Shown: piece after piece, positions 43,404-52,433 of the stretch
Layout: each line of letters starts with the position of its first letter
How positions within the stretch are numbered: position 1 is the stretch's first letter
Source of the DNA: Acidobacteriota bacterium
Lineage (GTDB): Bacteria; Acidobacteriota; Vicinamibacteria; Vicinamibacterales; CAVVIG01
NCBI GenBank assembly: GCA_003222535.1
Contig: QHWJ01000232.1
Coordinates: 1 to 64,000 of the forward strand
Direction: 5' to 3'
DNA length: 64,000 nt
Program-made: the position numbers and the translations under genes
The notes under the pieces: model-generated
Database searches by the model: none
Seen by the model: only the letters and a program-made list of their open reading frames with translations
What the model was told of the DNA's origin: nothing

Positions 43404-44921
43404 TTAAACGCCGATCGCTTCCAGATGCTCGCCGGACGTCTTCTCGATATCTTTGTGCAGGCTGTTCCCGTGCGCGTCCATCGTGACGATCGCGGGAAAA
43501 TCTTCCACGGCGAGATGCCACATCGCTTCGGGTGTGCCGAAGTCCAGCAACGAGACGCCATCCACGCGCTTGATCGAGCGCGCGTAGAACTGCGCCGCGC
43601 CGCCGACGGCGTTCAGATACACGGCACCGTGCTCCTTCAGCGCGTCCAGCGTCTTCGCGCCCATGCCACCTTTGCCGATGACGACGCGCACGCCGTAGCG
43701 CCTGATGATCTCGCCCTGATACGGCTCCTCGCGGATGCTCGTTGTCGGTCCGGCGGCGGTCACGCGCCAGCCCCCGCCGTCCTTCACCACGACCGGTCCG
43801 CAGTGATACAGGACCGACCCGCGCAGATCGACGGGCGGCTCGTGCTTCATCAGATAGGAATGGACCGCGTCGCGGCCCGTGAACATCCGCCCCGACACGA
43901 AGACGAGGTCGCCGACCTTCAGCGATCGCACGGTGTCCTCGGACAGCGGCGTCCGCAGCGTGACCTCGCGACCGGTGCGCGTGAAACCCGCCTGATCGAG
44001 CATCGGGATAATCGGATGCGACGGATCGCGATAGAGCCAGTGGTCGATGGCGCCGGTCGACGCGTTCAGCTCCACGCCCAGGCGCCGGAACGCCCAGCAG
44101 TCGTATGCGACGGAAACGAAGAAGCTGGCCGGCAGACGATTGAGCGCGCCGATCTTGCAGCCGATCAGCGTGACCTTTCCGCCAAAGCCCATCGTGCCGA
44201 TGTCCAGATCGTTGACGGTCGACATGATCGAGGCTTCGACCTCGGCCAGCCGCGGATCCTCGTTGACGTCGTCCAGCGTCCTGAACAACTGCTCCTTGGC
44301 GTGGGTGTAACCCGACGTCCGATCGCCGCCGACGCATACGCCGACGGCGCCGGGAGCGCAGCCTTTGCCCTGCGCGTTCCACACCGCGTGGAGGATGCAC
44401 TTCCGCACGCCGTCGAGCGTGCGGTCCGCCCGTCCGAGATGCGGCAGCTCGACCGGCAGCGCGTACTGCGCGTTCGTGTTCTCGCAGCCGCCGCCTTTCA
44501 GAATCAGCTTGATCTCGATCGCGTCGCGCTCCCACTGATCGAAATGGATGATCGGCGTGCCCGGTCCGAGGTTGTCGCCCGAGTTCACGCCGGTGATCGA
44601 ATCGACCGAATTCGGGCGCAGCTTGCCGCGTCGCGTCGCCTCGGCCACCGCGTCCCGAATCTGCCGCCGCATCCAGAGCTGGTTGGCGCCAACCGGTGTC
44701 TTCACCTCGAAGGTCGGCATGCCGGTGTCCTGGCAGATCGCCCCTTCGGTATCGACGGCGAGATCGATGTTCTGCGCGATGATCGTCAGCGCCTGCGACG
44801 AGCGCGTGCCGTCCGGCTCGGCGTCGCGCGCGGTCTTCATCGCCGCGCGCACGTCGGGCGGCAAATCGGTCGAGGTTCTGACGACGAGTTGGAGGACGCT
44901 CTCGAAGAAGGAGGGCAGCAT
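43404..44921 (-). CDS. Class I (Fe-S) fumarate hydratase
   Basis: ICQDTGMPTFEVKTPVGANQLWMRRQIRDAVAEATRRGKLRPNSVDSITGVNSGDNLGPGTPIIHFDQW; GGGCENTNAQYALPV; GKGGMGAKTLDALKEHGAVYLNAVGGAAQFYAR. Confidence 0.94.
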   Translation of the reverse strand: MLPSFFESVLQLVVRTSTDLPPDVRAAMKTARDAEPDGTRSSQALTIIAQNIDLAVDTEGAICQDTGMPTFEVKTPVGANQLWMRRQIRDAVAEATRRGKLRPNSVDSITGVNSGDNLGPGTPIIHFDQWERDAIEIKLILKGGGCENTNAQYALPVELPHLGRADRTLDGVRKCILHAVWNAQGKGCAPGAVGVCVGGDRTSGYTHAKEQLFRTLDDVNEDPRLAEVEASIMSTVNDLDIGTMGFGGKVTLIGCKIGALNRLPASFFVSVAYDCWAFRRLGVELNASTGAIDHWLYRDPSHPIIPMLDQAGFTRTGREVTLRTPLSEDTVRSLKVGDLVFVSGRMFTGRDAVHSYLMKHEPPVDLRGSVLYHCGPVVVKDGGGWRVTAAGPTTSIREEPYQGEIIRRYGVRVVIGKGGMGAKTLDALKEHGAVYLNAVGGAAQFYARSIKRVDGVSLLDFGTPEAMWHLAVEDFPAIVTMDAHGNSLHKDIEKTSGEHLEAIGV

Positions 44922-44933
44922 ACTGGAAGTATA
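44922..44933 (-). promoter_or_regulatory. -10 like TATACT six nt upstream of fumarase start
   Basis: Reverse strand GATTATACT-TCCAGT-ATG. Confidence 0.5.
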
Positions 44934-44983
44934 ATCACAAGTCTGAAGTCGGAAGTCGGTCAGACTTCAGACCTCAGACCTTC

Positions 44984-46396
44984 ATGTCCTTCCGCACTGA
45001 ACGCGACCCGCTTGGTGAGCTCCCGGTTCCCGCCGACGCGTACTACGGGGTGCAGACCCAGCGCGCCATCGAGAACTTCCCCATCAGCGGCCTGAGGGCG
45101 CCCGCGGATCTCGTGGTCGCGACCATCCTCGTGAAGAAGGCCGCGGCCGAAGCCAATGCCGCGCTGGGGCGGCTGGACCGGGACATCGCTGCCGCCATCC
45201 TCGACGCCGCCGATGAAATCCTGAGCGGCCGACTCCGCGATCAGTTCGTCGTCGACGTATACCAGGCGGGCGCCGGCACGTCGCACAACATGAACGCGAA
45301 CGAGGTGCTGGCGAATCGCGCCGGCGAGATCCTCGGCGAGCCGAGAGGCACGTACAGACGCGTGCATCCGAACGACCACGTGAACATGGGCCAGTCGACG
45401 AACGACGTGTTTCCGACGGCGACGCGCCTGGCGCTGCTGCTCGGCGCCGTGCTGCTCGGCGCGAACGCCCACGTCCTCGCCGAAAGCCTGGCGCACAAAG
45501 CGGACGAGTTCGCGGACGTCCTGAAGACGGGCCGGACGCATCTGCAGGATGCCGTGCCGATCACCCTCGGGCAGGAGTTCAGCGGATACGCCGACTGCGT
45601 GCGCCGCGGAGCCGAGGACGTCCGACACGCATCGGAACAGCTGGAGGAGCTGAACATCGGGGCGACGGCGGTCGGCACGAGCTTGAACGCGGGCGACGAA
45701 TACCGGCGGCTCGTGGTGCGGAACCTCGCGCGATACACGAACCTTCCCCTCAAGCCGGCGTCGAATCTGTTTCGCGTGACACAGAGCATGGGCGACGTGC
45801 TCGCCTATTCGAGCGCGATGCGGCGGCTTGCCGTCGAAGTCGGCAAGATCGCGAGCGACCTGCGGTTGCTGAGCATGGGGCCGCGAGCGGGGATATCCGA
45901 GATCTCGCTGCCCGCAGTGCAGCCGGGATCGTCGATCATGCCTGGCAAGGTGAATCCGTCGGTTCCGGAGATGGTCAACCAGGTGTGCTTCCAGGTGGTG
46001 GGCTGCGACACGACCGTCGCGATCGCCTGTGAGGCCGGCCAGCTCGAGCTCAACGTGATGATGCCGGTCATCGCATGGAACGCCCTTCACGCCTCGACGA
46101 TTCTGCGCGAATCGATGAAAGTGTTCCGCCACCGCTGCGTCGACGGCATCGCCGCGGACCGGACGCGCGCCCGCGATCTGCTCGAGCGGAGCACAGCAAG
46201 CGCCACCGCGCTCAGTCCGTACATCGGCTACGCCGCCACGGCGGACATCGCGAAGGAGTCGGTGAAGACCGGCAGGTCGATCCGCGAGCTCGTCCTCGAG
46301 CGCGGCCTCGTCGACGCCACGCGACTCGACGACATCCTCTCGCTGAATTCGATGACGCGGGGCGGAATCGTGGGAGACGATAGGAAGGACGTGTAG
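44984..46396 (+). CDS. aspA: Aspartate ammonia-lyase
   Basis: ERDPLGELPVPADAYYGVQTQRAIENFPISG; HPNDHVNMGQSTNDVFPTA; EISLPAVQPGSSIMPGKVNPSVPEMVNQVCFQVVG. Confidence 0.93.
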   Translation: MSFRTERDPLGELPVPADAYYGVQTQRAIENFPISGLRAPADLVVATILVKKAAAEANAALGRLDRDIAAAILDAADEILSGRLRDQFVVDVYQAGAGTSHNMNANEVLANRAGEILGEPRGTYRRVHPNDHVNMGQSTNDVFPTATRLALLLGAVLLGANAHVLAESLAHKADEFADVLKTGRTHLQDAVPITLGQEFSGYADCVRRGAEDVRHASEQLEELNIGATAVGTSLNAGDEYRRLVVRNLARYTNLPLKPASNLFRVTQSMGDVLAYSSAMRRLAVEVGKIASDLRLLSMGPRAGISEISLPAVQPGSSIMPGKVNPSVPEMVNQVCFQVVGCDTTVAIACEAGQLELNVMMPVIAWNALHASTILRESMKVFRHRCVDGIAADRTRARDLLERSTASATALSPYIGYAATADIAKESVKTGRSIRELVLERGLVDATRLDDILSLNSMTRGGIVGDDRKDV

Positions 46397-46401
46397 GGCG
46401 G

Positions 46402-46545
46402 ATGGGTCAAGTAGGTCAAGTAGGTCAGGTAGGTCAAGTAGGTCAAGTAGGTCAGGTAGGTCAGGTAGGTCAGGTAGGTCAGGTAGGTCAGGCAGGTCAG
46501 GCAGGTCAGGTAGGTCAGGTGGGTCAGGTGGGGCTGGCAGGTCGG
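46402..46545. repeat. 9-bp tandem array (GTCAGGTAG / GTCAAGTAG)n
   Basis: gggtcaagtaggtcaagtaggtcaggtaggtcaagtag... about 15 units; in frame with following CDS as (GQV)n. Confidence 0.95.
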
Positions 46546-47289
46546 GTGCGGCAGGTTGGGAAAACACTTGTCACGCTGCTCGTGTGCTTTTTCGCGTTCG
46601 CTTCGTCCCTCCCTGCCCTTCCTGCCTTCCAGGCTCCGCGTCCCGCCACTCCAGCCCGTCCTGTCCAGGCAGCGAAGCCGAAAGGCCGTCTCTTCCGATC
46701 GCAGGATCTGGGACTGCTCGAAGCGCCGGATCGCGAAGAATGGCAGCAGCCGGATCAGATTCTGGACGCGCTGGGCGTCGCGGAAGGCGCCGTGGTCGCG
46801 GAGCTCGGGGCGGCCGGCGGCTGGTTCACGCTGCGTCTCGCGACGCGAGTCGGTCCGAACGGGCTCGTCTACGCCGAGGACATTCAGCCGGAGATGATCG
46901 AAGCGATCGGCCGGCGCATGCAGAGCGAGAACCTGGCGAATGTGAAGCCCGTGCTCGGTACGCCAAGCAACCCGCGGCTGCCGTCGGGCCTGGACGCGGC
47001 ACTCATCTCCGACGCGTTTCACGAGATGGACGTTCCGGAGGACCCCACGCTTGTCGTCACGCTGTTGAAGAACATCGGGCGCTCGCTCAAACCACAGGGC
47101 CGGCTCGGCATCGTCGACTGGACGCCGGGCGCGGGCGGCCCGGGACCGCCCGCGGATCAGCGCGTGAATCCCGCGGCGGTGATCAGGGCGGCGAGTGCCG
47201 CAGGGCTGCAGTTGATCTTGCGCGAGGATTTTCCGCCGTTCGTGTTTCTGCTGGTGTTCGGACGGGCTAACGCGCGTTCGTCCCCCTGA
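46546..47289 (+). CDS. Secreted class I SAM methyltransferase-like protein
   Basis: VRQVGKTLVTLLVCFFAFASSLPALPAFQ (signal) ... VVAELGAAGGWFTLRLATRVGPNGLVYAEDIQPEMIEAIGRRM; GTG start assumed, ATG at 46402 possible. Confidence 0.8.
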   Translation: MRQVGKTLVTLLVCFFAFASSLPALPAFQAPRPATPARPVQAAKPKGRLFRSQDLGLLEAPDREEWQQPDQILDALGVAEGAVVAELGAAGGWFTLRLATRVGPNGLVYAEDIQPEMIEAIGRRMQSENLANVKPVLGTPSNPRLPSGLDAALISDAFHEMDVPEDPTLVVTLLKNIGRSLKPQGRLGIVDWTPGAGGPGPPADQRVNPAAVIRAASAAGLQLILREDFPPFVFLLVFGRANARSSP

Positions 47290-47869
47290 TCCTCCAGAGA
47301 CCGGGCATGACGCTGGCCGCAACGAGGAGCTTCAACAGGTCCGGGATGATAAACGGGAAAAACCCGGCTGCGAGCGCCCTCGAGAGACCGTACGATGGCT
47401 GGCCGGCGATCGTCAGCCAGAGGATGCCGCCCGCGAAGACGACTGCGAGGCCGCACACCATGGCCAGAACGGCCGTGAGGTATCGCCGATCGAATCCGCG
47501 TTCGGCGAGAGCACCGGCGACGAACGCCGCCAATGGATAGCTCATCAGGTAGCCTCCGGTCGGGCCGAGCAACCGAGCCGCGCCCTGCGGGAGCACGGGC
47601 GACGCCGCGAACCAGGGCAAGCCGGCGATGCCGAGCGCCAGATACAGAATCTGGCTGAACATGCCGAGCCGCGACCCGAGTGCCGCGGCACCGACGAGCA
47701 CCACCATCGGCTGAAACGTGAACGGCACCGGCGTGAACGGCAGCGGCACGCTGATCTGCGCTGCCATGGCCGTGAGGACCGTCACGAAGAGGACGGCGCC
47801 GGCCTGTTCGGCTGACCGAAAGCGGGAATCGGACCGGGTCGTCACGGCGTCGAGCAGTGTGGGATACAT
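47267..47869 (-). CDS. bioY: Biotin transporter BioY
   Basis: AMAAQISVPLPFTPVPFTFQPMVVLVGAAALGSRLGMFSQILYLALGIAGLPWFA...LLGPTGGYLMSYPLAAFVAG. Confidence 0.94.
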   Translation of the reverse strand: MYPTLLDAVTTRSDSRFRSAEQAGAVLFVTVLTAMAAQISVPLPFTPVPFTFQPMVVLVGAAALGSRLGMFSQILYLALGIAGLPWFAASPVLPQGAARLLGPTGGYLMSYPLAAFVAGALAERGFDRRYLTAVLAMVCGLAVVFAGGILWLTIAGQPSYGLSRALAAGFFPFIIPDLLKLLVAASVMPGLWRIRGTNAR

Positions 47870-47887
47870 GAGCGCGGATCTTAACGT

Positions 47888-48715
47888 ATGCGTACAGCGC
47901 TGACAATTGCAGGCAGCGACTCCAGCGGCGGCGCCGGCATTCAAGCCGACCTCAAGACGTTCGCGGCGTTTGGTCTGTACGGCGCGAGCGCGATCACGGC
48001 CATCACGGTCCAGAGCACGAAAGGCGTCGAGGCCGTGGCACCGCTCGCGGCCGACCTCGTGACGGCCCAAATCGAAGCGGTCGCCGGCGATCTCGCCCTC
48101 CATGCGACGAAGATCGGCATGCTCGCCACAGCGGCGATCGTCGAAGCCGTGGCGGCCGCCATCGAGGAGCTGGAGCTGCCGCTGGTCGTGCTGGATCCGG
48201 TGCTCGTCTCGACGAGCGGGGACCGGCTGCTGGACCCCGACGGCGTGCAAACGCTGTGCATGGAGTTGATGCCGCTCGCGCGTGTGGTCACGCCGAACAT
48301 CCCCGAAGCCGAAGCGCTGAGCGGCCGGACCATTGGATCGGCCCAGCAGGCGCGCGAGGCCGCGAGACGGATTCACGACATGGGCGCGGCGTCCGTGATC
48401 GTCACCGGCGGGCACGCCGTGTGGGACGGCGACACAGGGCCGAGGGCTGAGGGCGCGGGGCCGCAGATCATCGATCTGCTCTTTGATGGTCATGTGTTCC
48501 ACGAATTCCGCACGGCTCGGATCGATACACGGCCCACGCACGGGACCGGGTGCACGTTTGCGTCCGCCGTGGCCGCCGGTCTGGCGCTCGGTCGTGAGCT
48601 GCCTGATGCCGTCGCCCGCGCCCAGCAGTACGTCGCCGGCGCCGTCGCGCATGCTCTCGGGATCGGCCACGGCTGCGGACCGATCGATCACTTCTGGGAG
48701 CACCGGTCCGGCTAA
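47888..48715 (+). CDS. thiD: Hydroxymethylpyrimidine/phosphomethylpyrimidine kinase
   Basis: MRTALTIAGSDSSGGAGIQADLKTFAAFGLYGASAITAITVQST...THGTGCTFASAVAAGLALG. Confidence 0.95.
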   Translation: MRTALTIAGSDSSGGAGIQADLKTFAAFGLYGASAITAITVQSTKGVEAVAPLAADLVTAQIEAVAGDLALHATKIGMLATAAIVEAVAAAIEELELPLVVLDPVLVSTSGDRLLDPDGVQTLCMELMPLARVVTPNIPEAEALSGRTIGSAQQAREAARRIHDMGAASVIVTGGHAVWDGDTGPRAEGAGPQIIDLLFDGHVFHEFRTARIDTRPTHGTGCTFASAVAAGLALGRELPDAVARAQQYVAGAVAHALGIGHGCGPIDHFWEHRSG

Positions 48716-48737
48716 AGAGGGTGTGAAGGACCCTACA

Positions 48738-48815
48738 GTAACCGCCGAGACCGCGGAGACCGCAGAGAAAAATCTTAGTATTCTCGGCGATCTCTGCGTG
48801 CTCTGCGGTTAAGCG
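48738..48815. repeat. GCGGAGACCGCAGAG / CTCTGCGTGCTCTGCGGTTAA inverted dispersed-type repeat
   Basis: aaccgccgagaccgcggagaccgcagagaaaaatcttagtattctcggcgatctctgcgtgctctgcggttaagc. Confidence 0.85.
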
Positions 48816-48886
48816 TGGCATTTCTTCACAGGCTCCAAAACCGGACACTGCTGGAACGGTGAAAGCCAGCAACCGCCCTCGGTAGT

Positions 48887-48904
48887 GTCCTGCTTCAGCC
48901 GGAC
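48887..48904. repeat. VRLKPD-type palindrome (one mismatch) upstream of moaE
   Basis: gtcctgcttcagccggac, preceded by gtagt as mirror of copy 1 flank (cactac). Confidence 0.8.
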
Positions 48905-48908
48905 CTCG

Positions 48909-48920
48909 TATACTGAACCG
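48909..48920 (+). promoter_or_regulatory. -10 like TATACT six nt upstream of moaE GTG
   Basis: TATACT-GAACCG-GTG. Confidence 0.5.
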
Positions 48921-49412
48921 GTGCCCTCGCTCCTCGCCATCACGTCCGAGCCGCTCGATCTGGAGCGGATCGCCGCGGTGCTTGCGGCGAGTGTCGGCGC
49001 GGACGCTGGCGCCGACGGGGCGGTCGTGACGTTTCTCGGCCTCGTGCGCAACCACAATCAGGCGCGGAGCGTCCGATACCTGGAGTACGAAGCGTACGAA
49101 CCGCTCGCGCTGAAGACGTTCGAACGAATCGCGACCGAGATTCGCGAGCGGTGGCCGAGCGCCCGGCTGGCGCTGCATCACCGCGTCGGCCGGCTGGAGA
49201 TCGGCGAGGCGAGCGTGGCCATTGCCGCGCGCTCGCCGCATCGGGCCGACGCGTACGTCACGTGCCGGTACGCGATCGAACGGGTGAAACAAATCGCGCC
49301 GATCTGGAAACGCGAGTTTTTCGACGGTGGCGACGTCTGGATCGAAGGCGCGACTGCCGATCCCGACGACGAGCGCGCCCGGGCGGAAGCCGAGCGGGCC
49401 GCATGCGCGTAA
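48921..49412 (+). CDS. moaE: Molybdopterin synthase catalytic subunit
   Basis: GADGAVVTFLGLVRNHNQARSVRYLEYEAYEPLALKTFERIA...LHHRVGRLEIGEASVAIAARSPHRADAYVTCRYAIERVKQIAPIWKREFF. Confidence 0.94.
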   Translation: MPSLLAITSEPLDLERIAAVLAASVGADAGADGAVVTFLGLVRNHNQARSVRYLEYEAYEPLALKTFERIATEIRERWPSARLALHHRVGRLEIGEASVAIAARSPHRADAYVTCRYAIERVKQIAPIWKREFFDGGDVWIEGATADPDDERARAEAERAACA

Positions 49413-49564
49413 CCGTGCGGCTCTTCGCGCGGCTCGAATTTCCCGAGCTCGCCCGGTACGAGCGGTCGATCTCGAGCGCCCTCAACGCGGACTACGCACG
49501 GATGGATCAGCGCGTCTCGGACGGCGACGAGATCGCATTTTTGCCGCCGGTATCAGGAGGATGA
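49403..49564 (+). CDS. moaD: MoaD/ThiS-family protein with shortened N-terminal half
   Basis: MRVTVRLFARLEFPELARYERSISSALNADYARMDQRVSDGDEIAFLPPVSGG; C-terminal GG; only 53 aa. Confidence 0.75.
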   Translation: MRVTVRLFARLEFPELARYERSISSALNADYARMDQRVSDGDEIAFLPPVSGG

Positions 49565-49569
49565 CGACG

Positions 49570-49632
49570 ATCAACGCAGAGACCGCTGAATACGCAGAAA
49601 GATCTCTTGCTCTGCGGGTTCCGCGAGTTCCG
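49570..49632. repeat. CGCAGAGACCGCTGAATACGCAGAAAGATCTCTTGCTCTGCGGGTT inverted dispersed-type repeat
   Basis: Same family as 48738-48815. Confidence 0.8.
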
Positions 49633-49654
49633 TCGATCGTCGTGACGTGACGTT

Positions 49655-50728
49655 ATGTTCGATAAGCTCGCCACGGAAGAACAGCGGTACGAAGAGCTGA
49701 TGCGGCTGCTCGGCACGACCGAGGTGCAGAGCGATCCGTCCGAATACCGGAAGCACGCCAAATCGCTCTCGGACGTCGAGCCGCTCATCGAACGGTTCCG
49801 CGAGTACAAGACCGTCGTCGGTGATATCGCGCAGACCGAGGGGCTGGCGGCCACGGGCGACGCCGACATGCGCGAGCTCGCCAGGGCGGAGCTGAAGTCG
49901 CTGGCCGCGCGGCGCGACGCCCTCATCGCCGAGATGAAGCTTCTGCTCATCCCCAAGGATCCCAACGACGAAAAGAACGTCATGCTCGAAATCCGCGCCG
50001 GCACGGGCGGCGACGAGGCGGCGTTGTTCGCCGGCGAGCTGTTCCGCATGTACAGCAAGTTCGCGGAGCGGAACGGGTGGCGCGTCGAGCTGATGTCGAG
50101 CCACGACACCGGCGTCGGCGGGCTGAAGGAAGCCATCGCGATGATTGAAGGCCGCGGCGTCTACAGCAAGCTGAAGTACGAGAGCGGGGTGCATCGTGTG
50201 CAGCGTGTCCCCTCCACCGAAGCCAGCGGCCGCATTCACACCTCGACGGTGACCGTCGCCGTGCTGCCGGAAGCCGAGGAAGTCGACGTGCAGGTCGACC
50301 CCAGGGATCTGCGCATCGACACGTTCTGCTCGAGCGGGCCGGGCGGGCAGAGCGTCAACACGACGTACTCCGCGGTCCGCATCACACACATCCCGACCGG
50401 CGTCGTCGTCTCGCAGCAGGATGAAAAGTCGCAGGTCAAGAACCGCGCGAAGGCGATGAAGGTCCTGCGCTCCCGACTCTACGAGATGGAGCTGCGGAAG
50501 CAGCAGGAAGCGATCGCCAAGGATCGCCGCACTCAGGTCGGCACCGGTGAGCGATCCGAAAAGATTCGCACGTACAACTTCAAGGACAACCGCATCACCG
50601 ATCACCGGGTGAATTTCACGACCCATCGCCTGGTCGAGGTGCTCAACGGCGACCTCTCCGAGCTCCTCGACAACGTGATCACGCATTACCAGTCCGAAAA
50701 ACTCAAGGACGCGACGGCCGTCTCGTGA
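49655..50728 (+). CDS. prfA: Peptide chain release factor 1
   Basis: [76 protein letters not shown]. Confidence 0.96.
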   Translation: MFDKLATEEQRYEELMRLLGTTEVQSDPSEYRKHAKSLSDVEPLIERFREYKTVVGDIAQTEGLAATGDADMRELARAELKSLAARRDALIAEMKLLLIPKDPNDEKNVMLEIRAGTGGDEAALFAGELFRMYSKFAERNGWRVELMSSHDTGVGGLKEAIAMIEGRGVYSKLKYESGVHRVQRVPSTEASGRIHTSTVTVAVLPEAEEVDVQVDPRDLRIDTFCSSGPGGQSVNTTYSAVRITHIPTGVVVSQQDEKSQVKNRAKAMKVLRSRLYEMELRKQQEAIAKDRRTQVGTGERSEKIRTYNFKDNRITDHRVNFTTHRLVEVLNGDLSELLDNVITHYQSEKLKDATAVS

Positions 50729-51579
50729 CCATTCACGCGCAGGTCGCCCACGCCCGCCAGCGGCTGCGCGACGCAGGCATTTCCCATATCGAGTCCGACC
50801 TCGATGCGCGGCTCCTGGCCCAGCACGTGCTCGGCTGGACGCCCGAGCGCTTTTTCACCGACGGCCACACGCCCGAGCCCGACGGGTTCCACCCGAGCTA
50901 TGACATCCTCGTCGCGCGCCGGGCCACCCGCGAGCCGCTCGCCTACATCGTCGGCTCCCGCCAGTTCTGGGGATTGGAGTTCGAGGTCACTCCGGCCGTG
51001 CTCATCCCCCGTCCTTCGACCGAGCTGATCGTCGAAGCGATTCGGGACCTGTTTCCGGATCGATCCGCGCCGCTCACCGTCGCCGACATCTGCACCGGCT
51101 GCGGCTGCGTGGCAGTCGCGATCGCGCACGACCGTCCGGCGGCGACCGTCATGGCGACCGATATTTCACGTGAGGCGCTCGAGGTCGCGCGCCGCAACGC
51201 GGCGCGACACGGCGTCAGCGGCCGCGTGACGCTCAGGCACGGCGATCTCCTCGACGGCATCGACCGGCAGCTCGACGCGATTGTCGCGAACCCGCCGTAC
51301 GTGGTCGATTGCGCACGGCCGGCGCTCCAGCCCGAAGTGCGCGATCACGAGCCGGCCGTCGCGCTGTTTGGCGGCGCGGACGGCCTCGATCTGCTCACGC
51401 GGTTGATCAGGGAAGCGCCGAGCCGCCTCCGTCCCGGCGGCCACCTCGTGTTCGAGTTCGGCCTCGGCCAGGACCTCGAAATCGAGCGACTGCTGGAAGG
51501 CGCGCCCGAGCTGACCACGCTTGGCGTGCGCCGCGATCTGCAGGGCATCGCCCGCACGGCCATATCGCAGCGAAAGTAG
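50725..51579 (+). CDS. prmC: Release factor glutamine methyltransferase
   Basis: [26 protein letters not shown]...[15 protein letters not shown]...[10 protein letters not shown]; overlaps prfA stop. Confidence 0.94.
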   Translation: MTIHAQVAHARQRLRDAGISHIESDLDARLLAQHVLGWTPERFFTDGHTPEPDGFHPSYDILVARRATREPLAYIVGSRQFWGLEFEVTPAVLIPRPSTELIVEAIRDLFPDRSAPLTVADICTGCGCVAVAIAHDRPAATVMATDISREALEVARRNAARHGVSGRVTLRHGDLLDGIDRQLDAIVANPPYVVDCARPALQPEVRDHEPAVALFGGADGLDLLTRLIREAPSRLRPGGHLVFEFGLGQDLEIERLLEGAPELTTLGVRRDLQGIARTAISQRK

Positions 51580-51590
51580 ACGCATCCACC

Positions 51591-51953
51591 ATGGCAGCGA
51601 GAGTGGACATGCCAGACTGTCTCTTCTGCAAGATCATCAAACGGGAGATTCCGGCGTCCGTCGTCTACGAAGACGACCGCCTGCTCGCCTTCAACGACAT
51701 CAATCCGCAGGCATCAACGCACGTGCTCGTCGTGCCGAAGCGCCATATCGCGTCGCTCAACGAACTGTCGGCGGACGATGATCAGATCGTCGGTGAAGTC
51801 GTCCGGCGGGCCGCCGCCATCGCGAAGGACCGCGGGATTTCCGCCGGCGGTTTCCGGACCGTGTTCAACACGAACCGCGACGCCGGCCAGACCGTCTTCC
51901 ATATCCACCTGCACCTCATCGGCGGCCGCAGCCTGAGCTGGCCGCCGGGATAG
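51591..51953 (+). CDS. HIT family (histidine triad) protein
   Basis: DCLFCKIIKREIPASVVYEDDRLLAFNDINPQASTHVLVVPKRHIASL...GQTVFHIHLHLIGGRSLSWPPG. Confidence 0.95.
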   Translation: MAARVDMPDCLFCKIIKREIPASVVYEDDRLLAFNDINPQASTHVLVVPKRHIASLNELSADDDQIVGEVVRRAAAIAKDRGISAGGFRTVFNTNRDAGQTVFHIHLHLIGGRSLSWPPG

Positions 51954-51965
51954 CAAACGACGTAT

Positions 51966-52200
51966 TGATTTGGACAAGCCACGGAGACACTGAGACACAG
52001 AGGCGCTCGACGCGGGCGGCCCGCACGGCGGGCCGAGCCGTGAGGCGCGCAAACCGCAAACGAACGACCGAGCCACGGTCCAGTGGTCGTTCGTTTGCCG
52101 TTTGCACGCCTCGCCCGCCGCTCTAGGCGGCGCCGCGTCGAGCGCGCTACCTGCAGCGTGTTCTTCTCTGTGTCTTTGTGTTCTCTGTGGCCAAATATGT
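51966..52200. repeat. GCCACGGAGACACTGAGACACAGAGG ... CTCTGTGTCTTTGTGTTCTCTGTGGC inverted dispersed-type repeat pair
   Basis: Complementary arms flank a further inverted gcaaacgaacgaccg / cggtc...cgttcgtttgc pair. Confidence 0.82.
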
Positions 52201-52257
52201 CGTCGTATTTCCAGGCGAAGCTTCGTTACTAACCGTCGGCAGAACCGGCCGTCCAAC

Positions 52258-52400
52258 GCTCAGGGCGCAGGGCGCAGGGCGCAGGGCGCAGGGCGCAGGG
52301 CGCAGGGCGCAGGGCGCAGGGCGCAGGGCGCAGGGCGCAGGGCGCAGGGTTCAAGGCTCAAGGCTCAGGGCGCAGGGTTCAAGGCTCAAGGCTCAATCTG
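52258..52400. repeat. Heptanucleotide tandem repeat (GGGCGCA)n then GGTTCAAGGCTCAAGGCTC
   Basis: cagggcgcagggcgcagggcgc... about 12 units. Confidence 0.95.
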
Positions 52401-52433
52401 AGCATTGCATTCTGAATTCCGCGATTTCACCAC

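Noticed and set aside
43140-45095. 651-aa + strand ORF
   Set aside because: Antisense of class I fumarase; Arg/His-rich shadow ORF
44960-46567. 535-aa - strand ORF beginning (PDLPDL)n
   Set aside because: Shadow of aspartate ammonia-lyase; the N-terminus is translation of the 9-bp array
47870-47887. TPP or biotin riboswitch between bioY and thiD
   Set aside because: Only 18 nt separate the divergent genes, so there is no room for a riboswitch
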